Assembly (NCBI GenBank): GCA_027391075.1
Contig: DAHYHI010000091.1
Location: forward strand, 1-64,000
Direction: 5' to 3'
DNA: 64,000 bases
DNA from: JAJZAM01 sp027391075
GTDB lineage: Bacteria > Actinomycetota > Acidimicrobiia > Acidimicrobiales > Palsa-688
This document shows, piece by piece, positions 43,156 to 51,508 of the stretch (its first letter is position 1; each line of letters starts with the position of its first letter). A program made the translations under genes and the position numbers. The notes beneath the pieces are model-generated. The model ran no database searches, was not told where the DNA came from, and was given only the letters and a program-made list of their open reading frames with translations.

Positions 43156-43180
43156 CTCCTAGCGTTCCGGGGGACCGCAC

Positions 43181-44770
43181 ATGATGGACATGCCGCTTAG
43201 CACGTGGATGCTTTTCAACTCTGCTGCCAAGCATCACGGCCGCACCGAGATAGCAAGCCGCGCCCCGGACGGCTCGCTGCACCGTTACACCTACGCCGAC
43301 TTCGCGGCCAGGGCCCGCCAGCTAATGGGCGTGCTGGACGCTCTGGGTGTCGCACCGGGAGAGAGGGTCGCCACCCTCGCCTGGAACAGCTACCGCCACC
43401 TCGAAGCCTACTTCGCTGTTCCCTGCTCCAGGCGGGTGCTGCACACGCTCAACGTTCGCTTGTCTCCCGAGGAACTGGCGTTCGTGATCAACGACGCCGA
43501 CGACCGGGTGGTGCTCGTAGACCCGGACTTCGTCGCCCTGCTCGCCCAGGTGCTCCCCTCGACTCCCGGGGTGCGACACGTCGTGGTCCTCTCCGACAGC
43601 GCGCAAGGCATCCCCGGCGGGCTCGCCTACGAGGCTGTTCTCGGCGAAGCGGAACCGTCCTACGAGCAGCCGGACATAGACGAGTGGTCCCCCGCCGGTA
43701 TCTGCTACACGTCGGGCACTACGGGCCGTCCCAAAGGCGTCGTGTACTCGCACCGCTCCACGTTCCTGCACGCCCTGGCGTGCTCTTCTATGGCAGGCCT
43801 CGCGATAGGACCCGGAGACTGTGTGCTGCCCCAGGTGCCGATGTTCCACGCGAACGCCTGGGGCATGCCTTATGCAGCGGTGGCTGTCGGAGCGAAACTC
43901 GTGTTCTACGCCGGGGCGTTCGCTTCCGAGCCGTTCGCCGACCTGCTGCTCGAAGAGCGTGTGACCGTGACCGGAGCCGTCCCGACGGTGTGGATCGCCC
44001 TGGCCGACGCGTTGGCCAGCAGGCCCCGCCCGCAGAGCCTGCGCCATATCGTGTGCGGCGGAAGCCAGCCGCCTAAAGCGCTGATAGAACGCTACGGCAG
44101 GGATTTCGGCGTGAGGATAATCCAGGCGTGGGGGATGACCGAAACCTCGCCGCTGGCGAGCATGGCCTGGCCGCAGGAGTGGATGAGAGATCTCGACGAG
44201 CCGGAGCTCATCACCCGGGCGAGAAGCCAGGCCGGGATGCCGCTTCCGGGTATCGAAGTGTCGATACGCGACCCTAACGGCGCCGAAGTAGCCTTCGACG
44301 GCGAGTCGATGGGCGCTCTGCACGTGCGCGGGCCGTGGGTCGCCGACAGCTATCTTCACGGTCACGGAGCGGAGAGCTTCACCGACGACGGATGGTTCAA
44401 CACAGGTGACGTGGCGATCGGCTCCCCCGACGGCTATTTCGTGATAGCGGACCGCACCAAGGACCTGATCAAGTCGGGAGGGGAGTGGATCTCCTCGGTC
44501 GACATGGAAGCGGCGATCATGGCCATGCCGGGTGTGGTCGAAGCAGCCGTGATAGCCATACCCGACGATCGTTGGATGGAACGGCCTTTGGCGTGCGTGG
44601 TGCCCGCCACCGGTACCGCCTTGGCACCAGACGCGATCCGCAGCCACCTCGAGGCGTCCGGGTTCGCCACCTGGCAGCTGCCGGACCGCTTCGAGACGCT
44701 CGACGAGATACCCAAGACCGCGGTCGGGAAGTTCGACAAGAAGCTCCTGCGGACCCGGTTCGCAGGGTGA
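43181..44770 (+). CDS. Fatty-acyl-CoA ligase (AMP-binding)
   Basis: 529 residues, starting 26 bp after phaC. The ANL adenylate-forming motifs are clear: GICYTSGTTGRPKGVVYSHR (P-loop, about 175), IIQAWGMTETSPLASMAWPQ (about 317), DDGWFNTGDVAIGSPDGYFV (about 405), IADRTKDLIKSGGEWISSVD and IPKTAVGKFDKKLLR with the catalytic Lys (about 513). Close relatives act on medium- or long-chain fatty acids. In this operon it probably activates hydroxy fatty acids, either released by the depolymerase or imported, to CoA esters for PhaC. Its stop overlaps the next GTG by 4 bp. Confidence 0.87.
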   Translation: MMDMPLSTWMLFNSAAKHHGRTEIASRAPDGSLHRYTYADFAARARQLMGVLDALGVAPGERVATLAWNSYRHLEAYFAVPCSRRVLHTLNVRLSPEELAFVINDADDRVVLVDPDFVALLAQVLPSTPGVRHVVVLSDSAQGIPGGLAYEAVLGEAEPSYEQPDIDEWSPAGICYTSGTTGRPKGVVYSHRSTFLHALACSSMAGLAIGPGDCVLPQVPMFHANAWGMPYAAVAVGAKLVFYAGAFASEPFADLLLEERVTVTGAVPTVWIALADALASRPRPQSLRHIVCGGSQPPKALIERYGRDFGVRIIQAWGMTETSPLASMAWPQEWMRDLDEPELITRARSQAGMPLPGIEVSIRDPNGAEVAFDGESMGALHVRGPWVADSYLHGHGAESFTDDGWFNTGDVAIGSPDGYFVIADRTKDLIKSGGEWISSVDMEAAIMAMPGVVEAAVIAIPDDRWMERPLACVVPATGTALAPDAIRSHLEASGFATWQLPDRFETLDEIPKTAVGKFDKKLLRTRFAG

Positions 44771-45603
44771 GCAACCCGTCCCGGAACGTCGCCAGCCCTG
44801 AAGTAGGGGATCGAACCTTCTTCGTCAACGTCGGACCGACCCGCATAAGGGTTCGGACAGTCGGGGAGGGCCCACCACTCCTGCTCGTGATGGGCATCGG
44901 CGGAAACATCGACATGTGGGAGCCGCTCGCCGGGGCCCTCCACGGGCGTGAGCTCATAATGTTCGACTTTCCCGGCACGGGCAGCTCAGACCTCTCCTTC
45001 CTGCCTCCCACGATGGGCTTCAACGCGTTGATGGTCCGGCTTTTGCTCAAGCGGCTCAACCTGTCGCAGGTGGACGTGCTCGGCTACAGCTGGGGAGGCA
45101 TCCTCGCCCAGCACCTCGCCATCCAGCACCCCCGCAGCGTGCGGCGTCTCGTCCTTGTCGCTACCACCGTCGGGTTGGGAGGCAAACCGCCGCCCCTAGA
45201 CGTGGCCGCCCGGCTCGCCACACCTCGGCGCTACTACTCCCGCTCGTACTTCAAGGATGTCGCCCCCAGCCTTTACGGGGGGCGGTACAGGACCGACTCG
45301 GATATGGTCGAGGGTCACGCCTCCACGCGAACCGGCCGGCCGCCCAGCCCGGCGGGGTACTTCTCGCAGCTGAGCGCCCTCGCCGGGTATTCGACCCTGC
45401 CGGGCCTGCCCTTCTTGAGAGCGCGGACGTTGATCATCGCCGGGGGTGACGACCCGATAGTGGACACCTTCAATCCGCATCTCATTGCGCGGCTGGTCCG
45501 CCGTTCGCGCCTTGCGGTCATCCCCGAAGCCGGCCATCTGCTCCTAGTCGATAGCCCCGAAGTAGCGGCGCCTCTCATCGAGGAGTTCCTGGTCGCCCCG
45601 TGA
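44767..45603 (+). CDS. Alpha/beta hydrolase, probable intracellular PHA depolymerase
   Basis: 278 residues from GTG 44767. The oxyanion region GPPLLLVMGIGGNIDMWEPL, the nucleophile elbow DVLGYSWGGILAQHLAIQHP (Ser at about 107), the Asp region LIIAGGDDPIVDTFNPHLIA and the His in VIPEAGHLLLVDSPE give a full catalytic triad. GYSWGG and NIDMWEPL are typical of medium-chain-length PHA depolymerases (PhaZ). The position behind phaC and a CoA ligase supports that call, although other esterases share the fold. Confidence 0.8.
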   Translation: MSNPSRNVASPEVGDRTFFVNVGPTRIRVRTVGEGPPLLLVMGIGGNIDMWEPLAGALHGRELIMFDFPGTGSSDLSFLPPTMGFNALMVRLLLKRLNLSQVDVLGYSWGGILAQHLAIQHPRSVRRLVLVATTVGLGGKPPPLDVAARLATPRRYYSRSYFKDVAPSLYGGRYRTDSDMVEGHASTRTGRPPSPAGYFSQLSALAGYSTLPGLPFLRARTLIIAGGDDPIVDTFNPHLIARLVRRSRLAVIPEAGHLLLVDSPEVAAPLIEEFLVAP

Positions 45604-45651
45604 CTGCGTGAAGTTCCAGCGGCGCGTTCAGCTGCCTACACTTACGCCACG

Positions 45652-46062
45652 ATGATCTCACAAGCGTCCTCCCGTGCGCGCAGCCTGCTATCAAGACTTC
45701 GGGCTGCCTGCGCCGTCAGGGCTGCCCAGGCGGGCAGGGGCGTTCAGGCGGGCAGGGCGGCGGGGCCTCTCGCCAGCCAGCCCAGCGACTCACCGCCGCC
45801 CAGTGTCCCAGTGCCGGGGTCGGGTGGGAACGCCGCCGGCGCGGAAGAGCCCACCGCCGCTCTCGAAGCCGCCCTGGCGGAAGGCCTCGACGAGGTGAAG
45901 CAGTACCTGGGGGTCCTTCGACGCCAAACCATAGCTATGAGCGTCAAAGTCGCTCGAACCGAGCGCCGCCTAGAAGATCTCTCAGCGAGACTCGAAGCTC
46001 TCGCCCGTCAGCAAGAAGCGTCCGGTGAGGACGACCTCGCGGACCCACTTGGGGACCAATGA
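45652..46062 (+). CDS. Small coiled-coil protein coupled to a glycosyltransferase
   Basis: 136 residues. The N-terminus is an amphipathic basic helix (SSRARSLLSRLRAACAVRAA), followed by a Gly/Ala/Pro linker and a coiled coil (LDEVKQYLGVLRRQTIAMSV, VARTERRLEDLSARLEALAR). The stop overlaps the following glycosyltransferase start by ATGA. No catalytic motif is visible. A similar small coiled-coil protein (49154-49390) precedes the opposite-strand glycosyltransferase, so these may be dedicated anchors or multimerisation partners. A phasin-like role for PHA granules is an alternative because the PHA operon ends 49 bp upstream. Confidence 0.55.
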   Translation: MISQASSRARSLLSRLRAACAVRAAQAGRGVQAGRAAGPLASQPSDSPPPSVPVPGSGGNAAGAEEPTAALEAALAEGLDEVKQYLGVLRRQTIAMSVKVARTERRLEDLSARLEALARQQEASGEDDLADPLGDQ

Positions 46063-47996
46063 CGAGGGGGGCTTTGCTCCAGAGGCTGCGCGGCATGGAC
46101 GTCTACGACAGGGTGGACCAATTCCACCAGAACGCCGACGTCGGGGACGCGATAACAGCCCAGATGCTCTCACTTCGTACCCTGCTGCGCGACATGGGTT
46201 ACGAATCGGACTTGTACACAGAGAAGGTTGGCGCTGGGTGCGAAAGCGAAGTGCGGCGGATATCGCAGTACCGCCCCGCCCGGCGCCAACTAATGCTTTG
46301 GCATTTCTCTATAGGGGTCGACTGCTTCGAGCTTGTCGCCACCGCCCGCCATGACATAGCCGTGATCTATCACAACATCACCCCAGCCGAGCTCATATCC
46401 GAGCCGTCCACTAACTTCTATTTGCACCTGGGACGCCAACAGCTACGTGAACTGCCAGATATTTGTGTCAGCGCCGTAGCCGACTCCAACTACAACCGAC
46501 TCGAGCTACTCGAAGTCGGGTTTCGTAGCGCAGCCGTACTGCCCGTGTGGAGTGACGGGAGTCGCTTCGTGCCACCGGAGTCCGCCGAAGGCCGCCGAAG
46601 TGGGGATTGGCTGTTCGTCGGTCGAATGGTTCCGAGCAAGCGCCAGGTGGAACTCGTGCGCTCGTTCGGGTTCTACCAGAGGACGTTCGATCGCTCAGCG
46701 CGCCTGATCCTGGTCGGGTACGGTCCCTTCCCTGAATACGTCAAGGCTATTCACAGAGAAATCGCTGAGCAGGGCCTGACCGGCAGGGTGGAGATCCTCG
46801 GCAAGGTGGACGAGCGTGAACTCCTAGAGGTGATGTGGTCATGCGCCGCTTACGTGTCGCTCAGCGAGCACGAGGGCTTCGGAGTGCCGCTGTTAGAGGC
46901 GATGGCAGCCGGACTGGCCGTGTTCGCTGTGGGATCCGGGGCGGTGGCCGAGACGATCGGAGACGCCGGGGTACTTCTCGCGGGCGGCGACCCTCCCAGG
47001 GTCGCAGCCGCTGTAGCCTCCTTGCTCGGCGATAAGGCACGGCTCGACCGCACCCGTGCGGCGCAGCGGCGCAGGGTCAAGTACTTCGAGACTTTCGACC
47101 GTACTGCGGTACTCGGCGCTGTGATCGACGAGTGCTCCGGCCTTCGCCGTCCGCTGCGAGTCGCCGTCCAAGGACCCGGCGAGCTGGTCGAAGCCGTCTC
47201 GGCGGGTGCCGGCGCCGGTTTCGACGTGAGCCAAGCCGCTACTGTCGGGTCCCCGGATGCAGGGTTTGCCGACGTGACCGTGACGAGCACCGTCGAGATG
47301 GCCGCGAGTGACCTCACGAGCGCCGCGGTTGGGATATACCGGTCGACTGCAGGCGGTGGGGTCCTTACGACCCGACACGGCGAGGAGGTGCGTGTAGGGC
47401 AGATCGAAGGGTGGCCGGTCGCATTGGAGTCTCTGCTGCGCAAGGCTTACAGACCGCGGGTCGGCTTCGTCGATCTCAGCTTCGGGGACGGCGACGTCGC
47501 TGCGTGGTTTCGGGATCGGGTGGCTTCGTTGGGAGCTGTCATAGTCGAACAGCCAGTGGGCCGCTGCGAGGGCTCGGGTGATATCTCTCCAGCAGACGCC
47601 GTCGAGATGTCACTGGCGGACGTCGTGCATGTAGCGCTCGACGCCGGGTCGTTCGAGCCGGCTGTGGCCGCCCCGGTGATCGCCGCCGCTGGGCGGTCCA
47701 GCGGAGTCGTGGTTAGCATCCACGGCGACCCGACAGCCTCGCGGAGCGCGATTGTAGATGCGCTCGGGACTAAGAGATGGACGGTCGACTCGGTCATAGC
47801 GGCGGGCGACGAAACCCGAGCAGCCCTGAAGGGAGCCGGCGTGACAGCCCACCTGGTGGACAGCGCAAGCGCGCCGGGAGCGCTTGCGGATCTCTACAGG
47901 GAGGCTGCCGCGGCGGGCAGGGCCCGCCGCGCTCTGGCCTCAAGCGCCCGCCGGTACGCGCTGAGCAGCGAAGCGGCTGTGTCCGATTCGGCGTAG
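46059..47996 (+). CDS. Glycosyltransferase (GT4-like) with an extra C-terminal domain
   Basis: 645 residues. The GT-B region covers about 1-365: FHQNADVGDAITAQMLSLRT, IAVIYHNITPAELISEPSTN, DWLFVGRMVPSKRQVELVRS (donor-site Lys), LILVGYGPFPEYVKAIHREI and YVSLSEHEGFGVPLLEAMAA (E-x7-E, about 270). The opening resembles enzymes that make alpha-linked O-antigen sugars. Residues 365-645 add a second, Ala/Val-rich alpha/beta domain (VGFVDLSFGDGDVAAWFRDR, GVVVSIHGDPTASRSAIVDA) that I do not recognise; it could be a diverged second GT-B fold. It is coupled to the coiled-coil gene and overlaps the convergent gene by 103 bp. Confidence 0.75.
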   Translation: MTRGALLQRLRGMDVYDRVDQFHQNADVGDAITAQMLSLRTLLRDMGYESDLYTEKVGAGCESEVRRISQYRPARRQLMLWHFSIGVDCFELVATARHDIAVIYHNITPAELISEPSTNFYLHLGRQQLRELPDICVSAVADSNYNRLELLEVGFRSAAVLPVWSDGSRFVPPESAEGRRSGDWLFVGRMVPSKRQVELVRSFGFYQRTFDRSARLILVGYGPFPEYVKAIHREIAEQGLTGRVEILGKVDERELLEVMWSCAAYVSLSEHEGFGVPLLEAMAAGLAVFAVGSGAVAETIGDAGVLLAGGDPPRVAAAVASLLGDKARLDRTRAAQRRRVKYFETFDRTAVLGAVIDECSGLRRPLRVAVQGPGELVEAVSAGAGAGFDVSQAATVGSPDAGFADVTVTSTVEMAASDLTSAAVGIYRSTAGGGVLTTRHGEEVRVGQIEGWPVALESLLRKAYRPRVGFVDLSFGDGDVAAWFRDRVASLGAVIVEQPVGRCEGSGDISPADAVEMSLADVVHVALDAGSFEPAVAAPVIAAAGRSSGVVVSIHGDPTASRSAIVDALGTKRWTVDSVIAAGDETRAALKGAGVTAHLVDSASAPGALADLYREAAAAGRARRALASSARRYALSSEAAVSDSA

Positions 47997-49120
47997 CCAG
48001 CCAGGGCATCGGCCGTCTCGCTGCGCCTCGCACGGCAGAACTCGCCGTCGGTCAGGCAACGCAACAGCACGGACCGGGTGGAGTCCACCGACGTCGGGTA
48101 GTACCGGGCGTCTGGCTGTGCCACCAGTTCCATGAGGGCGTCGTGGTCGGCAACTACTATCCCAGCCCCGGCGCTCGCTGCGTCAAGCGCCGCACCTATC
48201 GAGCCGTCCACTACCCCGCCGATGACCGCTATCCGGCACGTCCGGTAGAGGTCGCGCATGCCACGGTCGCCCAGCCCGGTGAGCACCGTCACGCTACTGT
48301 CGACGCCGAGGGTGCTGATCAGCGCCTTAAGCCTGTCCATTCCCGGGCCCTGATCCAGCGACGAGGCGATCACGAGCCGCCAGGCGGACCGCAGCGCCGG
48401 GTCGACAGAAGCGAACGCTTGAACTAGCACCTCGTTGTGCATCGACGACGAAGCTGACGCCGCTGCGAGCACGAAACCCTCCCCAGGGTCGAACCCATCG
48501 GGAAATATTCCTCGGGGCGGGCCGGCGTCGCCGTCGGATGCGTCGTGGCGGTCCGGTCCCGCCGGCTGGTGAGCGACGAAGACCCTGCAAGGGTCGATCC
48601 CAGCCCAGCCCACCACGTCCAATGCCGAAGCTTGAGAAGTCGCCACGACAACGTCCGCCACGGTGACCAGCCGGTGACGGCTGGCCCTCAGGCGACCGGA
48701 CTTGTCTTTCGTCTGGGTTTCGAGGGCTTGGCGGGTCAGGTCGTCGTGGGCGCTCACGGCCAGAGCTACCGATGGGCTCCTCGCCCATAGCGGCCACAGA
48801 CTTCGCGCTGATCGGTTCGCGAGCAGGCTGAGGACGTGGAAAACCACCGGGTTCGCCGTTTCGACACCGCACTGCGGCACGATCGCGATCCCGTCGGGAA
48901 GGTGTCGTATGAGATGGGACGGCTCGCAAGACGAGTCCAGACTTACGCCTGCCAGCAATCCGGGCTCACGCGCAGCGAAAGCGCGCACATACCCGAGGGA
49001 CGCTTCGATAGTTGCCTCAGGAACGGCTCCCTCCGGCTGGAGGCCCTCGAGGCCGAACACCACCGAACGGCGCTCTGATAGCGAGGACATTCCCGTACGG
49101 TCCGCAGACCTAAGCTTCAC
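47894..49120 (-). CDS. Glycosyltransferase-like protein (GT-B fold), convergent
   Basis: 408 residues from GTG 49120, or possibly ATG 49090. It has VAIVPQCGVETANPVVFHVL-like text (GIAIVPQCGVETANPVVFHV), VADVVVATSQASALDVVGWA and GIDPCRVFVAHQPAGPDRHD. A donor-domain-like half follows (FVLAAASASSSMHNEVLVQA, WRLVIASSLDQGPGMDRLKA, VTVLTGLGDRGMRDLYRTCR, IGAALDAASAGAGIVVADHD). This is GT-B architecture, although the usual RKN and E-x7-E signatures are weak. Its last 103 bp are also coding on the other strand, in the tail of the 645-residue glycosyltransferase. A small coiled-coil gene lies 33 bp upstream. A decayed relative is visible at 49870-49965. Confidence 0.6.
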   Translation of the reverse strand: MKLRSADRTGMSSLSERRSVVFGLEGLQPEGAVPEATIEASLGYVRAFAAREPGLLAGVSLDSSCEPSHLIRHLPDGIAIVPQCGVETANPVVFHVLSLLANRSARSLWPLWARSPSVALAVSAHDDLTRQALETQTKDKSGRLRASRHRLVTVADVVVATSQASALDVVGWAGIDPCRVFVAHQPAGPDRHDASDGDAGPPRGIFPDGFDPGEGFVLAAASASSSMHNEVLVQAFASVDPALRSAWRLVIASSLDQGPGMDRLKALISTLGVDSSVTVLTGLGDRGMRDLYRTCRIAVIGGVVDGSIGAALDAASAGAGIVVADHDALMELVAQPDARYYPTSVDSTRSVLLRCLTDGEFCRARRSETADALAGYAESDTAASLLSAYRRALEARARRALPAAAASL

Positions 49121-49153
49121 TGGCTTCCGATCCTCTGATGTCGCAAGCTCGTC

Positions 49154-49390
49154 TCAGATCGCTCGACTTTGGCGGTCCCTCACCTCAGCGAGTCGCTCGG
49201 AGATGTCGTCCAACGAGCGGCTGAGCAGCATCAGCGAGTCCTCGAGAACTTGAGTGGAAGCGTCCAACTCGTCCCTCATTCGGTGAAGGTCTGTCCGGAT
49301 TGCTCCCATCTCGGATGACATGACTTCGACTCGCCACGGCACTAGGCGCGCTCGCTGAACGAGACGTCGAACTCCAGCCAAGCCGTACAT
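49154..49390 (-). CDS. Small coiled-coil protein preceding a glycosyltransferase
   Basis: 78 residues: a basic N-terminal helix (GLAGVRRLVQRARLVPWRVE) and a regular coiled coil (GAIRTDLHRMRDELDASTQV, LEDSLMLLSRSLDDISERLA). It ends 33 bp before the minus-strand glycosyltransferase. It mirrors the 136-residue coiled-coil gene at 45652, which has the same layout in front of the other glycosyltransferase. No enzyme motif is present. Confidence 0.5.
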   Translation of the reverse strand: MYGLAGVRRLVQRARLVPWRVEVMSSEMGAIRTDLHRMRDELDASTQVLEDSLMLLSRSLDDISERLAEVRDRQSRAI

Positions 49391-49869
49391 ACCCCGATCC
49401 TAGCGTCGCATCAACGGGTTGGACGGTGGCCACGGAGGGTCTGAAATCAAGTGTTAGCGGGATCTCGGTGGAAGTCGGGCAGGTCGTCGTTCGCCTCAGC
49501 CCTACTTTGTGCCTAACCGTTTCGAAATAACTAGCGTTTGCCAGATTCCCGCTCTTCGGAGGAGACCGTCGCACGAACCTGAGACACGGTTTGTACCCCA
49601 CGAAGACATGCGCAACAAGCTGTTGGGTTTCATCCGTAGCTGGACGGCTGATCTGGACGTGTCGCAGTCGGGCTCGGGCGGTTATGATACCGAGGGGTAT
49701 GCTCACTGGCTAGACAGCAAGCCCGCTTGGAGCGTTTAGAGTAAGAGATGCGGGAGGCTCACAGTGCCATCGAGACAGCTCGACGCCAGAACATCCCTCT
49801 GCGTCTGCCGCTCGCGGACTTATGGCGGGCAACGACCGCCTGCGTCTGGCAGCAGATCCCTGCGAGCTT
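49391..49869. other. Gap with no convincing gene
   Basis: About 480 bp. Short frames on both strands lack known motifs. The base composition begins to fall here, marking the edge of the mobile, lower-GC part of the glycan region. Confidence 0.3.
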
Positions 49870-49965
49870 TCAGGCTTTCGCCGGGAACTAGCAGGCAAGG
49901 AACGCGCAATGGGGGTTGACGCCGATCCGGCCGACCACGTCCATCTCGGTGGCGTGCGACGTGCC
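49870..49965 (-). pseudogene. Scrap of a glycosyltransferase related to the 408-residue enzyme
   Basis: The minus strand reads TSHATEMDVVGRIGVNPHCA and FLAC-stop-FPA. This lines up with TSQASALDVVGWAGIDPCRV and FVAHQPA in the gene at 47894-49120, sharing roughly half of the positions. An in-frame TAG breaks it, and the flanking sequence does not continue the match. Confidence 0.4.
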
Positions 49966-50107
49966 ACGCTGGCATACGTTTGGCCAAGCAGTCTGTGACG
50001 GCATGGCCATAATCGAAATGCTCCGTCGCTAGCCGACGTTTCCAAAGACTGGCGAGTTTGGCCATCATGAGCGCACACTACGAACCGGACCCTGGGGCGC
50101 GCGAACC

Positions 50108-50368
50108 ATTTTCACCCGCCAGTGGCGTGGGGCCGGGCCCGGTCCATCGGCGTCGAGGCCGGCGGTGCGGGCCCGCAGGCTGGCCGAGCTGGTCTCTCTG
50201 CGGGTGACCTCGTCAGCGAGGAGCAGTTCGGGGAGTTCGTGCTAGGACCGGCTCTTCTGCTTGGGCCAGGACGAGGCGTTCGGGGAGCGTGTCGACGCAG
50301 CGGCCGAGCTTGACCGCCCGCAGGAGATTCTTGAGTTCGTTTGTGACCGTCGGGGCAGGAGCGGTCAT
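50108..50368 (-). pseudogene. IS21-family istB remnant
   Basis: From ATG 50368 the minus strand reads MTAPAPTVTNELKNLLRAVK and LGRCVDTLPERLVLAQAEE, the start of the IstB helper ATPase. A frame change near 50235 leads to LLADEVTRRETSSASLRART and AGLDADGPGP, also IstB. The rest of the ATPase, with its Walker motifs, is missing. Confidence 0.7.
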
Positions 50369-50374
50369 GGCACA

Positions 50375-51200
50375 CCTCCCTCGGCGTCGGGAGACAACTG
50401 TTCGAGTCTCGCCTTGTGGCGGCTGGGCGAAGTGGCCGGGATCGCGAGCGAAACGGGGTTCGCTGCCGCTCGGTCGAGCGGCCGGTACGGTCGGGGTGGG
50501 CTGATTCTCCATGGTTCATTCGATGATCCGGCCGATGAGCGGCACGTTGACAACGTCGGTCTCCAGCACCCGGGCGCAGGCCGCATCGACGGCTGGCTCG
50601 CCCCATCTCTTCACGAGGCCGAGCAGGGCGTAGATCTAGCGTAGCTTGGTCGATGGTAGTACTGTGCCCAATAGAGCGTCTGCGTAGGCGCCGATAGCAG
50701 GCCCTCGCTGGCGGCTAGGCGGCGCAGATGGTCGAGGTCGCGCATCGCATACGCGGTCTTGTGGGCAGGCAGGTCCTTGGCGTGGGTGACCCGCCCGCCG
50801 GGGGATTGGCGGGGATGGATCTTGATCAGTACGCTGCGGTGATAGATCCGGACCAGATGCGAGTCGGCCCGCACCTGGCCCTGTGCTGTACGCCGATTAG
50901 ACTCTCCTGGATCGAATACAACGCCTAGGCCACCTCGATCTGATGGTCGCGGTGGATCTTCGCGTTGGCACAGATCGGCAGGTCGTAGCGGGACATGGGA
51001 GCCAGCAATAGTCTGGGTTTACCCTCCACGTTGAACATTTCGACGGGCGGCAGGCGTGCGTTCCGTGCACCCTCATCCCCGCAGTGGTCAGGCACCGCTC
51101 GGCGCTGGGCGTCATCGCGGTCGATGAAGTCCTCGCCGGCGAAGAAGTTGTTCGGCACGAACGAGACCGTGGGCTCCCCCCAGACGCTCAGGGGGGCCAT
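50375..51200 (-). pseudogene. IS21-family istA transposase remnant
   Basis: Pieces in several frames follow the order of IstA. SFVPNNFFAGEDFIDRDDAQ RR comes first, then SRYDLPICANAKIHRDHQIE and VA-stop-ALYSIQESLIG. After that come RADSHLVRIYHRSVLIKIHP, THAKDLPAHKTAYAMRDLDH and, last, KRWGEPAVDAACARVLETDV VNVPLIGRIIE. A TAG lies at 50925-50927, and the N-terminal DDE part is absent. The downstream istB remnant completes a truncated IS21-type element. Confidence 0.75.
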
Positions 51201-51508
51201 CGAAGACGAGCGGGTATCTAATTGTGAATTTCGACACGACTAAGCTTATCTATATAAGATAGCGACAGAGTCATTTACAAGCGGCGACGGAGTTGCCCAG
51301 AAGACACTGATAGACTGTATAAACGTATGACAAACAAGTCTTGTCGCGACCCTCTGTCATCCAAATCCGAGGAGTAGGCAGCCGGAGCAGCTTCCACGAT
51401 CACTCGGCTTCTCGTCGACTGTCACACGCTCAGCCACCTCGTCGACCCTGACGAAAGACGCTGAATCGCAAACTAGCCGACGTAGACCACTGCTACTATC
51501 TTGCCGAA
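51201..51508 (+). promoter_or_regulatory. AT-rich leader of glycan cassette 2 with a palindrome and a -10 box
   Basis: No gene is visible. TATCT-ATATA-AGATA (51247-51261) is a perfect-arm palindrome in a locally AT-rich stretch. TACTAT (51494-51499) is a TANNNT box 9 nt before the methyltransferase ATG (51509), suggesting an almost leaderless transcript. No clear -35 is seen. Confidence 0.35.

Noticed and set aside
43322..44647. Long minus-strand frame (441 codons) within the acyl-CoA ligase gene
   Set aside because: It is an antisense shadow of an adenylate-forming enzyme with all motifs intact.
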